NCBI RefSeq assembly: GCF_013373795.3
Contig: NZ_CP088022.1
Location: 4,402,001-4,466,000 of the forward strand
DNA: 64,000 nucleotides
Direction: 5' to 3'
DNA from: Bradyrhizobium quebecense
GTDB lineage: Bacteria; Pseudomonadota; Alphaproteobacteria; Rhizobiales; Xanthobacteraceae
The position numbers and the translations under genes are program-made. The first letter of the stretch is position 1; each line of letters starts with the position of its first letter. Positions 52,813-62,471 of the stretch are shown in pieces. Under the pieces are notes generated by a model, which had not been told where the DNA came from, did no database searches, and saw nothing but the letters and a program-made list of their open reading frames with translations.

Positions 52813-53100
52813 TCATTGCGTGATGGTATTCGCGAGTTCGACAAGAGGTCCCGGCTCTACCCGGACATCCCCCGCGAAAGGACGCGCCTGCAGACCAATG
52901 AGTCCCAGCGCCATCACCACCGCGATCGAGAGCACGCTTGGCGCCGTGATCTGCGCGCCAGCCTTGTTGAGATGCACCAGCCCGAGCGACATCTGCGTGA
53001 CCACACCGAGGGTGATCACCAGAATCCACGTGGTATCGATCGTGCGATCGGATGCCACCGCAAGTCGCTCACAGCGGGCACTGCCCGCGCGTACTATTTT
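52813..53100 (-). pseudogene. DUF4239-like membrane protein, C-terminal fragment
   Basis: The frame contains TTWILVITLGVVTQMSLGLV and PSVLSIAVVMALGLIGLQAR, followed by PFAGDVRVEPGPL, which is the end of a bestrophin-like DUF4239 membrane protein. The family has about 250 residues, and only the last 90 or so are present. The upstream codons do not continue the family, so the 5' part is deleted. Confidence 0.5.
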
Positions 53101-53421
53101 AGGCCGACTCGGCTGTGCGGGCCTCATGGTCCTCCGCCATCGCCGGCCACTCATCACTCACAGGGGCCGTGACGTACTTGGCAAGCATGAAACGAACGCG
53201 TCACGATGGCGATGTCCAGGCATCGTCTCGTTTGAACCGAAGAAGACATCGGCCAGCATCGCCATCACGTCCGCCCTGGGCCAATACCGGAGTGTTGCCA
53301 CTCCGCTGCCAAGGACTTGGCGTGGCGGGCCAGGAGGCAGTCGTCGAAGGGCTCGCAGATTCATTCCCCCTGGTTAGTATGGCCATTCTCGAAGTCTGTT
53401 CCCTTCATGGGAGGACGGCAT

Positions 53422-53904
53422 ATGCGCTTCTTCGCCCTCGCTGTTGTCGTGTATTGCTATTTTACGCCTGGATTGGCTTTCGCGCAGGACACAGCAAGGC
53501 AGCTGGCCGGCAGTTGGAAGCTGACTTCGTGGACCATTCAGATCATCGGTGGAGACGTCACCGAACCGTTTGGTCGCAATCCGAAAGGCAGGGCGCTCAT
53601 CACGCCGGACGGGTACGCGGCATTCGTCATCGCGGCGGCAGATCGCAAACCGGCGGCAAACGATGCAGAGTCGGCAGCTCTCCTCAAGACGCTGATGGTT
53701 TACACCGGCCCATTCACAATCGAGGACGACAAGTTCACAACCAAGGTCGATATATCCTGGAATGAGCTTCTGACCGGGCAGGACCAGGTGAGATTCTTCA
53801 AGTTGCAGGGCGACAAGCTGACCATTCGAACGGGTGAACAAGCCAGCGCCGTTTATCCCGGCAAGAAGGTGGTCGGAACCCTCACCTGGGAGCGCGAACG
53901 CTAA
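53422..53904 (+). CDS. Secreted lipocalin-like domain protein
   Basis: This 160-residue protein has a signal peptide (MRFFALAVVVYCYFTPGLAF, cleaved near AQD). The lipocalin-like pattern follows: QLAGSWKLTSWTIQ, NPKGRALITPDGYAAFVIAA, YTGPFTIEDDKFTTKVDISW and a final YPGKKVVGTLTWERE. This family binds or senses small molecules in fungi and bacteria; the ligand is unknown. GGGAGG lies before the ATG at 53422. It has no operon partners. Confidence 0.75.
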   Translation: MRFFALAVVVYCYFTPGLAFAQDTARQLAGSWKLTSWTIQIIGGDVTEPFGRNPKGRALITPDGYAAFVIAAADRKPAANDAESAALLKTLMVYTGPFTIEDDKFTTKVDISWNELLTGQDQVRFFKLQGDKLTIRTGEQASAVYPGKKVVGTLTWERER

Positions 53905-54290
53905 GACCGGCCGGGCTAGTGTTCGACGTTCTTGCACGCCGAAGCGCTGTGACGTCCGCTTGCCCCCCGACACCGGACTTTCTATAGCAAGCGCGGCATT
54001 TCCGAAAAGGGCCACAATCGGAAGTGAGGGCGACACGTTCCGGCGCGGCTCTTGATGGTAGCAGGCTAGCCAACTTTCGGTAGTGTAGACGACCAGAATG
54101 TGGGTATGAAGACCAACCTTGCCGCGCCCGCCAGGGAAAGGCACCGCATCGTTGCATAGTGCTGCGTCACACCGCCTCCTCCCTGTTCAAACAACGAACT
54201 GCTTTGATGATATTTTGAGCGTCCTTTGCATTGCCTTCGTGAGCAGCGTACCTAACATGATCCTTGTTGCATCACACCTTTGGAGATTTT
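53905..54290. other. Intergenic region, nothing recognised
   Basis: About 385 bases with short non-coding frames. The right part is AT-richer and probably has the promoter of the small PsiF-like gene. Confidence 0.3.
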
Positions 54291-54485
54291 ATGAAATACA
54301 TTGCCGTAATCACAGCCGGAGTAGCGCTCGCAGTAGCCGTCACTACACCGGCACTTGCAGGAAGAGCGACGGAAAACCCCCAGTGGCTAATGAGACAGAA
54401 GGCTTGCAAGAAGGAAGCTTCTGCGCAGGGGCTTCATCTGTCGAAGAAGCGGGCGTATGTCAAAGAGTGCATGGCTAAAGGCTAG
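54291..54485 (+). CDS. Small PsiF-repeat-like secreted protein
   Basis: This 64-residue product has a signal peptide (MKYIAVITAGVALAVAVTTP, cleaved near ALAG). The short mature part (RQKACKKEASAQGLHLSKKR followed by YVKECMAKG) resembles the PsiF repeat, with the pattern CKKEA and ECMxG. PsiF proteins are induced by phosphate starvation in enterobacteria; the role here is unknown. A strong terminator follows. Confidence 0.7.
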   Translation: MKYIAVITAGVALAVAVTTPALAGRATENPQWLMRQKACKKEASAQGLHLSKKRAYVKECMAKG

Positions 54486-54510
54486 CATTTTACAGATCGA
54501 TTGCATTAAG

Positions 54511-54533
54511 ACCCCGCTTCGGCGGGGTTTTTC
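54511..54533 (+). terminator. Rho-independent terminator
   Basis: ACCCCGC and GCGGGGT form a 7-base stem with a TTCG loop, followed by five T residues, 25 bases after the small gene's stop. This is a classical terminator. Confidence 0.85.
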
Positions 54534-54803
54534 TTCGTCGTTTGGTCACGTGCGAGTTCGTTGGTCAGCTTCGGGTCAAAAGGCGAAGTCGAGCATCGCC
54601 GCCGTGATATCCGGCTTGAGCCAAGAACAGACATGGCAGCAGTTTTGGGCAAGTCGTCCGCATCGTCCCTCGCAAGCATGTCAAGGGCGGTCAGCGGCAG
54701 AAATTCTTCTGACCCTCAGTGGCCAAGTTCTGAAATTTCGGCTAGTTGAATCTGCGTGGCAATGCAATTAGGACGGCATGTCCGTCCTCGAGAGGACAAG
54801 GTC

Positions 54804-55367
54804 ATGAAATTGTCGTCAAGGTTTGTTGCGCCCTCCGCCGTCGCTTTCCTGTCGACTGTCTTGCTGTGCGGCCCTGCTGCGTCGCAAACCCCAACAGGCT
54901 CCAGCGCCCCGCTTCCCTCCATCACGGTCGAAGCGCCGAAGCCGGCGGCAAGGCCAATCAGGCCGAAGGACGTCGCAAGCAGCAGAGTGGCTGCTCGCCG
55001 GACATCGTCAACCGGTCACACATCATCCTCGAGCGCTCGAACGCCATCACCTGCGCCGGATTCAGTCTTGGGGAGGATTGCCAGTCTGGAGAAGGTCGCC
55101 AGCAACTGCAACGGGGGCTGCGAGTCGAGCCTTCCCCACGGCAAAGACCCCTGGGTTGGGTGTAGCGAGTCGGCGGGCGGACAAACACATGGACCTTTCT
55201 CGGCAACGTGCAGAGACAACCTGACCTACAAGTCCTACGAGGATTGCGTCGAGACCAAAGTGTTCCTGGGCGATTACCGAAATAGAGCCTACTGGGTTTG
55301 CAGCAGCCTGTCCGCCGCCGGGAAGTTTCAGGTCGCCGAACTCAAGCGATCAAGGCATCCGCACTAG
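54804..55367 (+). CDS. Secreted Cys-rich hypothetical protein
   Basis: This 187-residue protein has a signal peptide (MKLSSRFVAPSAVAFLSTVL, near AASQT) and a Pro/Ser-rich linker. The Cys-rich end has six Cys (SNCNGGCESS, WVGCSESAGG, ATCRDN, EDCVETK, YWVCSSL). The Cys pattern suggests disulfides in the periplasm. The family is not recognised; similar proteins are found in Bradyrhizobium. ATG 54804 is chosen for the signal peptide. Confidence 0.6.
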   Translation: MKLSSRFVAPSAVAFLSTVLLCGPAASQTPTGSSAPLPSITVEAPKPAARPIRPKDVASSRVAARRTSSTGHTSSSSARTPSPAPDSVLGRIASLEKVASNCNGGCESSLPHGKDPWVGCSESAGGQTHGPFSATCRDNLTYKSYEDCVETKVFLGDYRNRAYWVCSSLSAAGKFQVAELKRSRHPH

Positions 55368-55380
55368 GCAACACCCTCGC

Positions 55381-55409
55381 ATGGACGCAGCGAACTTTGC
55401 TGCGTCCAT
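55381..55409. terminator. Hairpin between convergent genes
   Basis: ATGGACGCAGC and GCTGCGTCCAT form a perfect 11-base stem with loop GAACTTT. It lies between the stop codons of the convergent genes at 55367 and 55445, so it can act as a bidirectional terminator, though no T-tract follows. Confidence 0.6.
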
Positions 55410-55444
55410 GGATGCCGGACAGCACAGCCGCCTCTCGCTTCTCC

Positions 55445-56656
55445 TCAGCGCGACGCGGTGCTGATGTTCTCGCCAAAGAACTTCCATGTCTTGCCGTCGA
55501 ACTTCGCAAGCTTGAACGTGTCGAAGGTGGAGTAGTCCGTCGGCGACACCGATACCGTGATGCCGGGAAGCAAGAGCGGCAGCGAGATCTTGCTCAGGTT
55601 GGTGGCCTGCTTCAGCAGGTTCTCGCGCGTCAGCACGTCGCCGCAGTTCTTCAGGATGATGGCCGTGAACTGCGCCGACAGATAACCGATCTGGTTGCTG
55701 CCATCGATCGGATTGCCCTCCGGATACCACTGCTTCATGAAGGCGAGATAGTCCTGCACGCCCTTGTCGGTGTCCCACGCGGGGTCGCCCACCACCTTGG
55801 TCGCCAGCGCCGTCATGAGGCCGGTGGATGCTTCGAGGCCGGCAGGCTCGAGCACGCCGCCGATCGAGCTGGCGACGGACACGATGAAGTGCGTCGGCTT
55901 CCAGCCGAGATCGGCCACCTTGCGGATCGCCTGCGCGCCGAACTTCGGCGTCGTGATCGTCATCAGCACGTCGGCGCCGGTGGCCTTCAGATTGACGATC
56001 TGGGAATCGATCGTGGGATCGGTCACCTCGTAGCTGAGCTCCTTGACGATCAGACCGGCCTTCTCTCCCAGCCCCTCCTTGAAGCCCTTCAGATAGTCCT
56101 TGCCGAAGTCGTCGTTCTGGTAGATCACGCCGATCTTCGCGTTGGGCAGCTCCTTGGCGACGTACTTTGCGTAGATCTTTGCTTCCTGCGCATAGGGCGG
56201 ATAGAACGGCGTGGTCCACGGGAATTCCTTCGGATCGTTCCACTTCGAGGCGCCGGTGGAGATCAGCAGATGCGGGATCTTCTTGCCGTTCAGATATTTT
56301 TGGATCGACGAATTTGTCGGGGTGCCCAGTGAGCCGATGTTGGCAAGGATCTCATCCTGCTCCACGAGCTTGCGCGTCTGCTCCACCGTCTTCGGCGGGC
56401 TATAGCCGTCGTCCATGCTCAGCAGCGTGATCTTCCGGCCGTTGATTCCGCCCTGGCTGTTGATCATCTTCCAGTATGCGGCCTCGGCCCTGCCCTGCGT
56501 GCCGTACGCCGAAGCCGGACCGCTGTAGGGCATGGTCTGCCCGATCTTGATTTCGGTATCGCTGGCGCCGGGATCGTATTTCTTGTCGGCAGCGAGAACC
56601 GCCGAAGCGGAAACAAGGCTGAGCGCGGCGACGGCCGCGAGCGTGATGCAACGCAT
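55445..56656 (-). CDS. ABC transporter substrate-binding protein, branched-chain amino acid type
   Basis: This 403-residue periplasmic protein has a signal peptide (MRCITLAAVAALSLVSASAV, near LAAD). It has the LivK-like fold: SDTEIKIGQTMPYSGPASAY at the N-terminus, the effector region GVIYQNDDFGKDYLKGFKEG, and TDPTIDSQIVNLKATGADVL. Ligands may be amino acids, amides or aromatic acids. No permease or ATPase genes are beside it, so it is an orphan receptor. The codon after GGGAGAAC, Met at 56656, is taken as the start. Confidence 0.88.
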   Translation of the reverse strand: MRCITLAAVAALSLVSASAVLAADKKYDPGASDTEIKIGQTMPYSGPASAYGTQGRAEAAYWKMINSQGGINGRKITLLSMDDGYSPPKTVEQTRKLVEQDEILANIGSLGTPTNSSIQKYLNGKKIPHLLISTGASKWNDPKEFPWTTPFYPPYAQEAKIYAKYVAKELPNAKIGVIYQNDDFGKDYLKGFKEGLGEKAGLIVKELSYEVTDPTIDSQIVNLKATGADVLMTITTPKFGAQAIRKVADLGWKPTHFIVSVASSIGGVLEPAGLEASTGLMTALATKVVGDPAWDTDKGVQDYLAFMKQWYPEGNPIDGSNQIGYLSAQFTAIILKNCGDVLTRENLLKQATNLSKISLPLLLPGITVSVSPTDYSTFDTFKLAKFDGKTWKFFGENISTASR

Positions 56657-56770
56657 GTGTTCTCCCATTCGCGTCGCTGTTTGCCGCGACGTCCGGCGAG
56701 ATCATGATCAAGCCCGCGCGAGATGTCGACCCCTGAAGTCGGGACATCTCGCTGCTCTAGCCGTCGAGCG

Positions 56771-57382
56771 TCACAGCCCCATCCAGTTCATCACGGCTCC
56801 GAACGTTGCCCAGAGCGTCCATCCGAGCCCGAGCAGGCAGATCAGCGCAGCCGCCATCGCAATCGCCAGCAGCAGGCCGTCCTCCTGCAGGTAGGCGACC
56901 GCGATCAGGACGACTACCATTCCCGGAATGACGTTCACCAGAGGCAGCGGCCAGCCTGCCGAGAAGGCCAGCAGAAACACGACCAGTCCGACGAGGCGGT
57001 CGATCACGTCGCGACGCGCGTCCCAGCGCGGCCGGCTGATGCGCTCGATCGCCTGCAGCATCGGACGGACGAGAACGGTGAACCGCTTGAAGCGCTTGAA
57101 GTCGAACTGTCGCTTCGACAGGAAGCTCGGAAACGACGGCGCGCTGCGGCCACGCATCATCTCGACCGCCGGAAACAGCAGCGCCAGCGTCGCAACCGTC
57201 GCGACGCCGGGGATGATCACCAGCAGCCCCAACAGCAGCAGGAGCAGGCCGAACGACCGCTTGTCCAGGTTGCTGAGGAGCCATTCGAGATCGACGGGGC
57301 CGTCCGGTGCTTGAGCGACGAGTTCCTCAAGAAGTTGGGACGTGTGCGTGGGCGCCAATGGGGCTCCGGACGAGGGGGACAT
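56771..57382 (-). CDS. ExoD-like exopolysaccharide synthesis membrane protein
   Basis: The product of about 203 residues has several hydrophobic segments (FGLLLLLLGLLVIIPGVATV, VGLVVFLLAFSAGWPLPLVN) and the ExoD pattern PRWDARRDVIDRLVG and NVIPGMVVVLIAVAYLQEDG. ExoD affects exopolysaccharide production and alkali resistance in rhizobia. Starts at 57382, 57409 and 57445 are possible; longer ones overlap the divergent gene. 57382 gives a typical length. Confidence 0.8.
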   Translation of the reverse strand: MSPSSGAPLAPTHTSQLLEELVAQAPDGPVDLEWLLSNLDKRSFGLLLLLLGLLVIIPGVATVATLALLFPAVEMMRGRSAPSFPSFLSKRQFDFKRFKRFTVLVRPMLQAIERISRPRWDARRDVIDRLVGLVVFLLAFSAGWPLPLVNVIPGMVVVLIAVAYLQEDGLLLAIAMAAALICLLGLGWTLWATFGAVMNWMGL

Positions 57383-57447
57383 AGCTGCCAAAGTGGTCAG
57401 ACTCGGCATCGATTGCAACAGCTGCCGAAGCAGACTAGGAAGCATGG

Positions 57448-57984
57448 GTGACCAACGATTCCGACCAGGCATGGCAACACCATGCGCCGTCAAGCCCGAT
57501 TCCCGCCGTGCGCCGCCGCTGGCCGTGGTTCCTGCTGATCGTCGTCCTCGCCTGTGCGGGCGCCGGGGGTGTCTACGCCTGGCCACAGATCGCGCCGCTG
57601 GTCCCGTCCCTGGGCAACGCTGCGGTCAGCGACAGAGTGGCCGCAGGCGACAAGGAGACGTTGCCGGATCTGCTCGCGACCCAGCAGAAGCTCGAGGATG
57701 ACATCGGCGCACTCGGCAAATCGGTGGCGGACCAGCAGGAGCAGCTGAAGGCCGTCGTCGACCAATTGGCGAGCCTGACGTCGAAGGTCGACGCGCTCCA
57801 GCGCCCGGCTCCGGCTCCCGTGCCATTGCCGGCCACGGCAGCGGCCGACCAACCGCATGCACCTGTCGCACAGGCTGCCCCGAAGCCCCGAAAGCCGCCG
57901 CCGGCTCGGGCGCCAAAACCGGCAGGTCCGATTTCGACCGGTGGCGCGCCGCTCAACGTGGCACCCGGCGCCAGGGATCGCTGA
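57448..57984 (+). CDS. Membrane protein with coiled coil, function unknown
   Basis: This 178-residue product starts at GTG 57448 (MTNDSDQ). A cytoplasmic tail and one transmembrane helix (WPWFLLIVVLACAGAGGVYA) are followed by a coiled coil (LLATQQKLEDDIGALGKSVA, QQEQLKAVVDQLASLTSKVD) and an Ala/Pro/Lys-rich tail. It is divergent from the ExoD-like gene with almost no gap, so the two starts share a promoter region. The role is unknown. Confidence 0.6.
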   Translation: MTNDSDQAWQHHAPSSPIPAVRRRWPWFLLIVVLACAGAGGVYAWPQIAPLVPSLGNAAVSDRVAAGDKETLPDLLATQQKLEDDIGALGKSVADQQEQLKAVVDQLASLTSKVDALQRPAPAPVPLPATAAADQPHAPVAQAAPKPRKPPPARAPKPAGPISTGGAPLNVAPGARDR

Positions 57985-58034
57985 GCCGCGCCGCGATCAG
58001 CGCAAGATCAGCGAAACCAGTTGGTGACGGCAGC

Positions 58035-58823
58035 CTATCCGCGCGGCCGCTCCATGCCCGCCCGCTTGATTGCCGCGCGCAAGATAGCGGTATCCGAGGA
58101 AAGGAAATCGATCAGGCGCCTGGCTGCGGCAGGCGACTTTGAGTCGCTGACGACAGCGGCCGTGAAGGTCTGCACAAGCTGCAGATCCGGAGGCAGCAGA
58201 CCGACGACCTCGATGCCGGTCTCCTGCACCAGCTCGCTGGTCGGCCCAATCGAGAAATTCGCCTTGCCCGCGCGCAGCGCTTCGGCCGCCTCGGTCCCCC
58301 GCGTCGCGAGGGTGAGCCGCACCGTGTCCGGCAGGTTCAGCCTGGGGAAGACGTTGTCGCGGACGAATTGTCCGCTCGTGCTGCTTGGCGCCACCACCTC
58401 GCCCGCATCGATCAAGGCCTTCCTCAGCGCGACAGCATTGCCGATGTCCGGCTTCGCAGCGCCTGAGCGAACCGCGGCCACCAAGGGAGCCGTCGCGAGG
58501 CCCGTCTCGGATCCCGCACGAATCCGCCCGTCTTCGTTCAGCTTTCGCAGTCCTTCCCGCGAAAGGATCACCACATCCGCTTTGGTGCCGTGCGCAAGCT
58601 GATGCCTGATCGTTTTCGGACCAGTGCCCTCCGATGCGCCGGATCCGGTCTCCACCTTGATGCCGGTACTGCGCTCGAATTCGGGCAGCACTTCCCGGTA
58701 GACCGCCGCGAAGCCGCCGGAAATGATGACCCTGATCGTTTCCGGGCTATCGGCGATTGCCGGCGTCAAGGCTGCGGCACCATGTCGGCGGCCCGTTGGC
58801 TCATTTCTGAAGGTTTGCGGCAA
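58035..58823 (-). CDS. ModA-like substrate-binding protein
   Basis: This 262-residue product has the type-2 periplasmic binding fold: IRVIISGGFAAVYREVLPEF, ADVVILSREGLRKLNEDGRI, and AEALRAGKANFSIGPTSELV. It resembles the molybdate-binding ModA group and solitary relatives. The frame starts inside the end of the dienelactone hydrolase gene. It has no clear signal peptide, although the ADSPETIRV beginning looks like a cleaved mature end. A start or frame error is possible. Confidence 0.7.
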   Translation of the reverse strand: MPQTFRNEPTGRRHGAAALTPAIADSPETIRVIISGGFAAVYREVLPEFERSTGIKVETGSGASEGTGPKTIRHQLAHGTKADVVILSREGLRKLNEDGRIRAGSETGLATAPLVAAVRSGAAKPDIGNAVALRKALIDAGEVVAPSSTSGQFVRDNVFPRLNLPDTVRLTLATRGTEAAEALRAGKANFSIGPTSELVQETGIEVVGLLPPDLQLVQTFTAAVVSDSKSPAAARRLIDFLSSDTAILRAAIKRAGMERPRG

Positions 58824-59595
58824 ACAGCTTGGCCGCTTCGGCCTTCGATTCCTGATCGGCCTTGGCGTCGTATCTGAGCGGCAGGTTGAACTTCTTGCCG
58901 AGCTCGGTGGCTTCGGGGTTCGTGAACGCGTGCACGGCGCCCGGATATTCGATGATCCGGTAATCGGCCTTCGCTGCGTCGAAATCCTTCTTCAGCGCAT
59001 CATACTGCTCGCGCTTCACGAACGGGTCGTCGGCGCCGTTCAGAATCAGGATTTTCGCCTTGACGGTGCCCGGCGCCGGTGCGGGCGTGTTGGGCCCGAG
59101 CAACGCGTGAAAGCCCGCAACGGCGGCGAGATCAGCGCCGGCGCGCGCCATGTTCAGCACCACCGCGCCGCCAAAGCAGTAACCGACGGCCCCGATCCGC
59201 TGAGGATTGACCGAAGCCTGCTTGGCGAGTTGCTCACGCGCGGCGTTGAAGCGCAGCTCCATCACCTTCGCATCCTTCATCACCGACCCCGCGAGCGCGC
59301 CGGCATCCTTCGGGTTGTCGGCAGTCTTGGCGTCGCCGTACATGTCCGCAATGAAGGCTGTGTAGCCCTGCTCCGCAAACTTCCGCGCCTCGTTATGGAT
59401 ATGCGGGGTGATGCCCCACCATTCGTGCACCATGACGATGCCGGGCCGCTTGGCCTGGCTCGCGTCGTCATAGACCACGAAGCCCTTCATCGTGGTCTCG
59501 CCGTCGGAGTAGGTGACCGGCTCTTCCTTGACCGCGGCGTGTGCGCTCGCGACCATTGCGATGGCGCAAAGTGCTCCGACGATGATCGTTCGCAT
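58801..59595 (-). CDS. Dienelactone hydrolase family protein, exported
   Basis: This 264-residue alpha/beta hydrolase has a signal peptide (MRTIIVGALCAIAMVASAHA). The DLH catalytic Cys is in GAVGYCFGGAVVL, with Asp in LNGADDPFV and His in GAVHAFTNPEA. It has HEWWGITPHI near the N-terminus, as in the family. Dienelactone hydrolases open lactones of chloroaromatic breakdown, but exported members may act on other esters. It overlaps the ModA-like gene by 23 bases. Confidence 0.85.
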   Translation of the reverse strand: MRTIIVGALCAIAMVASAHAAVKEEPVTYSDGETTMKGFVVYDDASQAKRPGIVMVHEWWGITPHIHNEARKFAEQGYTAFIADMYGDAKTADNPKDAGALAGSVMKDAKVMELRFNAAREQLAKQASVNPQRIGAVGYCFGGAVVLNMARAGADLAAVAGFHALLGPNTPAPAPGTVKAKILILNGADDPFVKREQYDALKKDFDAAKADYRIIEYPGAVHAFTNPEATELGKKFNLPLRYDAKADQESKAEAAKLFAANLQK

Positions 59596-59650
59596 GCTGA
59601 TCTCCCTGCGGGTTCGCGTCGCTTCGTTGCGTTTGTTTTGGCCCGGACGG

Positions 59651-62437
59651 CTATTCCGCCGCCGTCCGGATATCGATCTTCTCGGCGCGGACTGCGCAGA
59701 ACTTGAACTCCGGAATCTTGCCGAACGGATCGAGCGCCGGGTTGGTCAGCAAATTCGCAGCCGCTTCCGCGTAGCAGAACGGCATGAAGACCATGTTCTC
59801 GGGCACGTCGCGGTCGGCGCGCACCTTGACCTCGACCGCGCCGCGGCGCGTCTCGAGGCGGATGAAGTCGCCGGGTGCGAGCCCCTTCTTGCGCATGTCC
59901 TTCGGGGTCATGAACGCGACCGCTTCGGGCTCGATCTGGTCGAGCACCTGCGCGCGCCGCGTCATCGAGCCGGTGTGCCAATGCTCGAGCACGCGGCCGG
60001 TCGACAGCACCATCGGATACTCGTCGTCGGGCAATTCGTCCGGCGGAATCACCTTGGCCGGCACGATCTTGCCGCGACCGCTCTCGGTCGGGAAACCGGT
60101 CGTGAAGATGATCTCATTGCCCGGCTTGTCCGGATCGTCGACCGGATAGGTCACCGCGCCCTCACGAACCAGCCGCTCCCAGGTGATGTTCTTCAGCGAC
60201 GGCATCAGCTGGGCCATCTCGGTGAACACCTCGCCCGGCCCCGCATAATTCCAGGGCAATCCCATCCGCTTGGCGATCTCCTGGATGATCCAGAGATCCT
60301 GCCGCGCATCGCCCGGCGGCTTGATCACCTCGCGCGCCAGCTGGACGCGGCGGTCGGTGTTGGTGAAGGAGCCGGACTTTTCGGCGAACGCCGAGGCCGG
60401 CAGGATGACGTCGGCATGGAATGCCGTCTCGGTGACGAACAGGTCCTGCACGACGAGATGATCGAGCTTCGCCAGCGCCTGGCGCGCGTGCTGCAAATCG
60501 GGATCCGACATCGCGGGATTTTCGCCCTCGACATACATGCCGTGGATTTCGCCGGCGTGGATCGCGTTCATGATCTCGACCACGGTCAGCCCGCGCACCG
60601 GATCGAGCTCCTGCCCCCACAACTTCTCGAACGCGCCGCGCATGTCGTCGCGGCCGACCGGCTGATAGTCCGGCAGGAACATCGGGATCAGGCCGGCGTC
60701 GGAAGCACCCTGCACGTTGTTCTGGCCGCGCAGCGGATGTAGCCCGGTGCCGGGGCGGCCGACCTGGCCGGTGATCAAAGCCAGCGCGATCAGGCAGCGT
60801 GCATTGTCGGTGCCATGGACATGCTGGCTGATGCCCATGCCCCAGAAGATGATCGACGACTTGGCGCGGGCGTAGGCACGCGCCACCTCGCGCAGCGTCT
60901 CGGCGGGAATGCCGCAGATCGGCGACATGCGCTCCGGCGTGAACTCCTGGATCTTCGCCTTCAGCTCGTCATAGCCCTCGGTATAACCGGCGATGTACTG
61001 CTCGTCGGTCAGGCCCTCGGTGATGATCGTGTGGATCATCGCGTTCAGCATCGCGACGTCGCTGCCCGGCTTGAAAGCGAGATGCTGCGTGGCATGCCGC
61101 GACAGCGACTGCCGGCGTGGATCCATCACGTAGAGCTTCGCGCCTCGCTTGGCCGCATTCTTGATGAAGGTCGCGGCGACCGGATGGTTCACGGTCGGAT
61201 TGGCGCCGATCACCCAGATCACCTCGGCATCGGCCGCGGCCGAGAACGGTGCCGACACCGCGCCGGAGCTCAATCCCTCGAACAAGGCCGCCACCGACGA
61301 GGCGTGACACAGCCGCGTGCAGTGGTCGACATTGTTGGAGCCGAAGCCGGTGCGGACCAGCTTCTGGAACAGGTAGGCTTCCTCGTTCGAGCCCTTGGCC
61401 GAGCCGAACCCGGCGAGCGCCTTGGCGCCCTTCTCATCGCGGATTTTCTTCAAGCCGGCCGCGGCAAGATCGAGCGCCTCTTCCCAGGAAGCCTCGCGGA
61501 AATGGGTGTAGGGATTGGCCGGATCGACCTGGTCGTTGGCATCCTTCTTCACGCCCGGCAGCCGCACCAGCGGCTTGGTCAGCCGGTTCGGATGATGGAT
61601 GTAGTCGAACCCGAAGCGACCCTTGACGCAGAGCCGGTTGTGATTGGCGGGGCCATCACGGCCTTCGGCGTAGATCACCTTCTCGTCCTTGACCTCATAG
61701 GTGACCTGACAGCCGACGCCGCAATACGGGCACAGCGAGTCCACCTTGCGGTCGGGCCAGGTGACGCGCGTCTGCTTGTCGTCGAGCATCACCGCCGGCA
61801 TCAGCGCTCCGGTGGGACACGCCTGGACGCATTCGCCGCAGGCGACGCAGGTCGATTCGCCCATCGGATCGTCGAAGTCGAACACGATTTTCGAGCCGTG
61901 ACTACGATAAGCCATGCCGATCACGTCGTTGACCTGCACCTCGCGGCACGCCCGCACGCACAGGCCGCACTGGATGCAGGCGTCGAGATTGACGCGCATC
62001 GCCGGGTGGCTGGTGTCGGCGTGCCAGCGCTCGGTGGCGGGGAAGCGGCTCTCGGTGACGCCGGTCTTCTCGGCCCAGTGCCAGAATTTCGAGTCCGGAT
62101 CGTGCGAGGTCTCGCGCGCCGGCTGATCGGCGACGAGCAGCTCCATGACCATCTTCTGCGCCGCGACGGCGCGCTGGCTGGCCGACTTCACCTTCATGCC
62201 GACCGAAGGCGTCCGCTTGCAGGACGCCGCCAGCACGCGCTCGCCTTCGATTTCGACCATGCAGGCGCGGCAATTGCCGTCCGGCCGATAGTCCGGCTCC
62301 GGCGAATAGCACAGATGTGGGATCTCGGTACCCTGGCGCTTGGCGACCTGCCAAATCGTTTCGCCGGCCCGCGCTTCGACCTGATGGCCGTCGAGCTCGA
62401 ACTGGATCGTCTGGCCGGAGTTGTGATTGTTGCTCAT
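59651..62437 (-). CDS. fdsA: NAD-dependent formate dehydrogenase, alpha subunit
   Basis: This is the catalytic molybdenum subunit that oxidises formate to CO2. The 928-residue product has an N-terminal 2Fe-2S domain (HLCYSPEP, GNCRACMVEI) and a His-Cys 4Fe-4S region. Two 4Fe-4S clusters follow (CIQCGLCVRAC, CVACGECVQACP), then a cluster near Mo (CPYCGVGC). The active-site Cys is in HCTRLCHASSV. The order matches FdsA of soluble NAD-dependent enzymes. The beta subunit gene lies 34 bases upstream. Confidence 0.92.
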   Translation of the reverse strand: MSNNHNSGQTIQFELDGHQVEARAGETIWQVAKRQGTEIPHLCYSPEPDYRPDGNCRACMVEIEGERVLAASCKRTPSVGMKVKSASQRAVAAQKMVMELLVADQPARETSHDPDSKFWHWAEKTGVTESRFPATERWHADTSHPAMRVNLDACIQCGLCVRACREVQVNDVIGMAYRSHGSKIVFDFDDPMGESTCVACGECVQACPTGALMPAVMLDDKQTRVTWPDRKVDSLCPYCGVGCQVTYEVKDEKVIYAEGRDGPANHNRLCVKGRFGFDYIHHPNRLTKPLVRLPGVKKDANDQVDPANPYTHFREASWEEALDLAAAGLKKIRDEKGAKALAGFGSAKGSNEEAYLFQKLVRTGFGSNNVDHCTRLCHASSVAALFEGLSSGAVSAPFSAAADAEVIWVIGANPTVNHPVAATFIKNAAKRGAKLYVMDPRRQSLSRHATQHLAFKPGSDVAMLNAMIHTIITEGLTDEQYIAGYTEGYDELKAKIQEFTPERMSPICGIPAETLREVARAYARAKSSIIFWGMGISQHVHGTDNARCLIALALITGQVGRPGTGLHPLRGQNNVQGASDAGLIPMFLPDYQPVGRDDMRGAFEKLWGQELDPVRGLTVVEIMNAIHAGEIHGMYVEGENPAMSDPDLQHARQALAKLDHLVVQDLFVTETAFHADVILPASAFAEKSGSFTNTDRRVQLAREVIKPPGDARQDLWIIQEIAKRMGLPWNYAGPGEVFTEMAQLMPSLKNITWERLVREGAVTYPVDDPDKPGNEIIFTTGFPTESGRGKIVPAKVIPPDELPDDEYPMVLSTGRVLEHWHTGSMTRRAQVLDQIEPEAVAFMTPKDMRKKGLAPGDFIRLETRRGAVEVKVRADRDVPENMVFMPFCYAEAAANLLTNPALDPFGKIPEFKFCAVRAEKIDIRTAAE

Positions 62438-62471
62438 TCAAATCCTCGTCGAATTCGCCTGCTTGATCCGC

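Noticed and set aside
55445..56656. A full ABC importer around the binding protein
   Set aside because: No permease or ATPase gene lies within several kilobases on either side.
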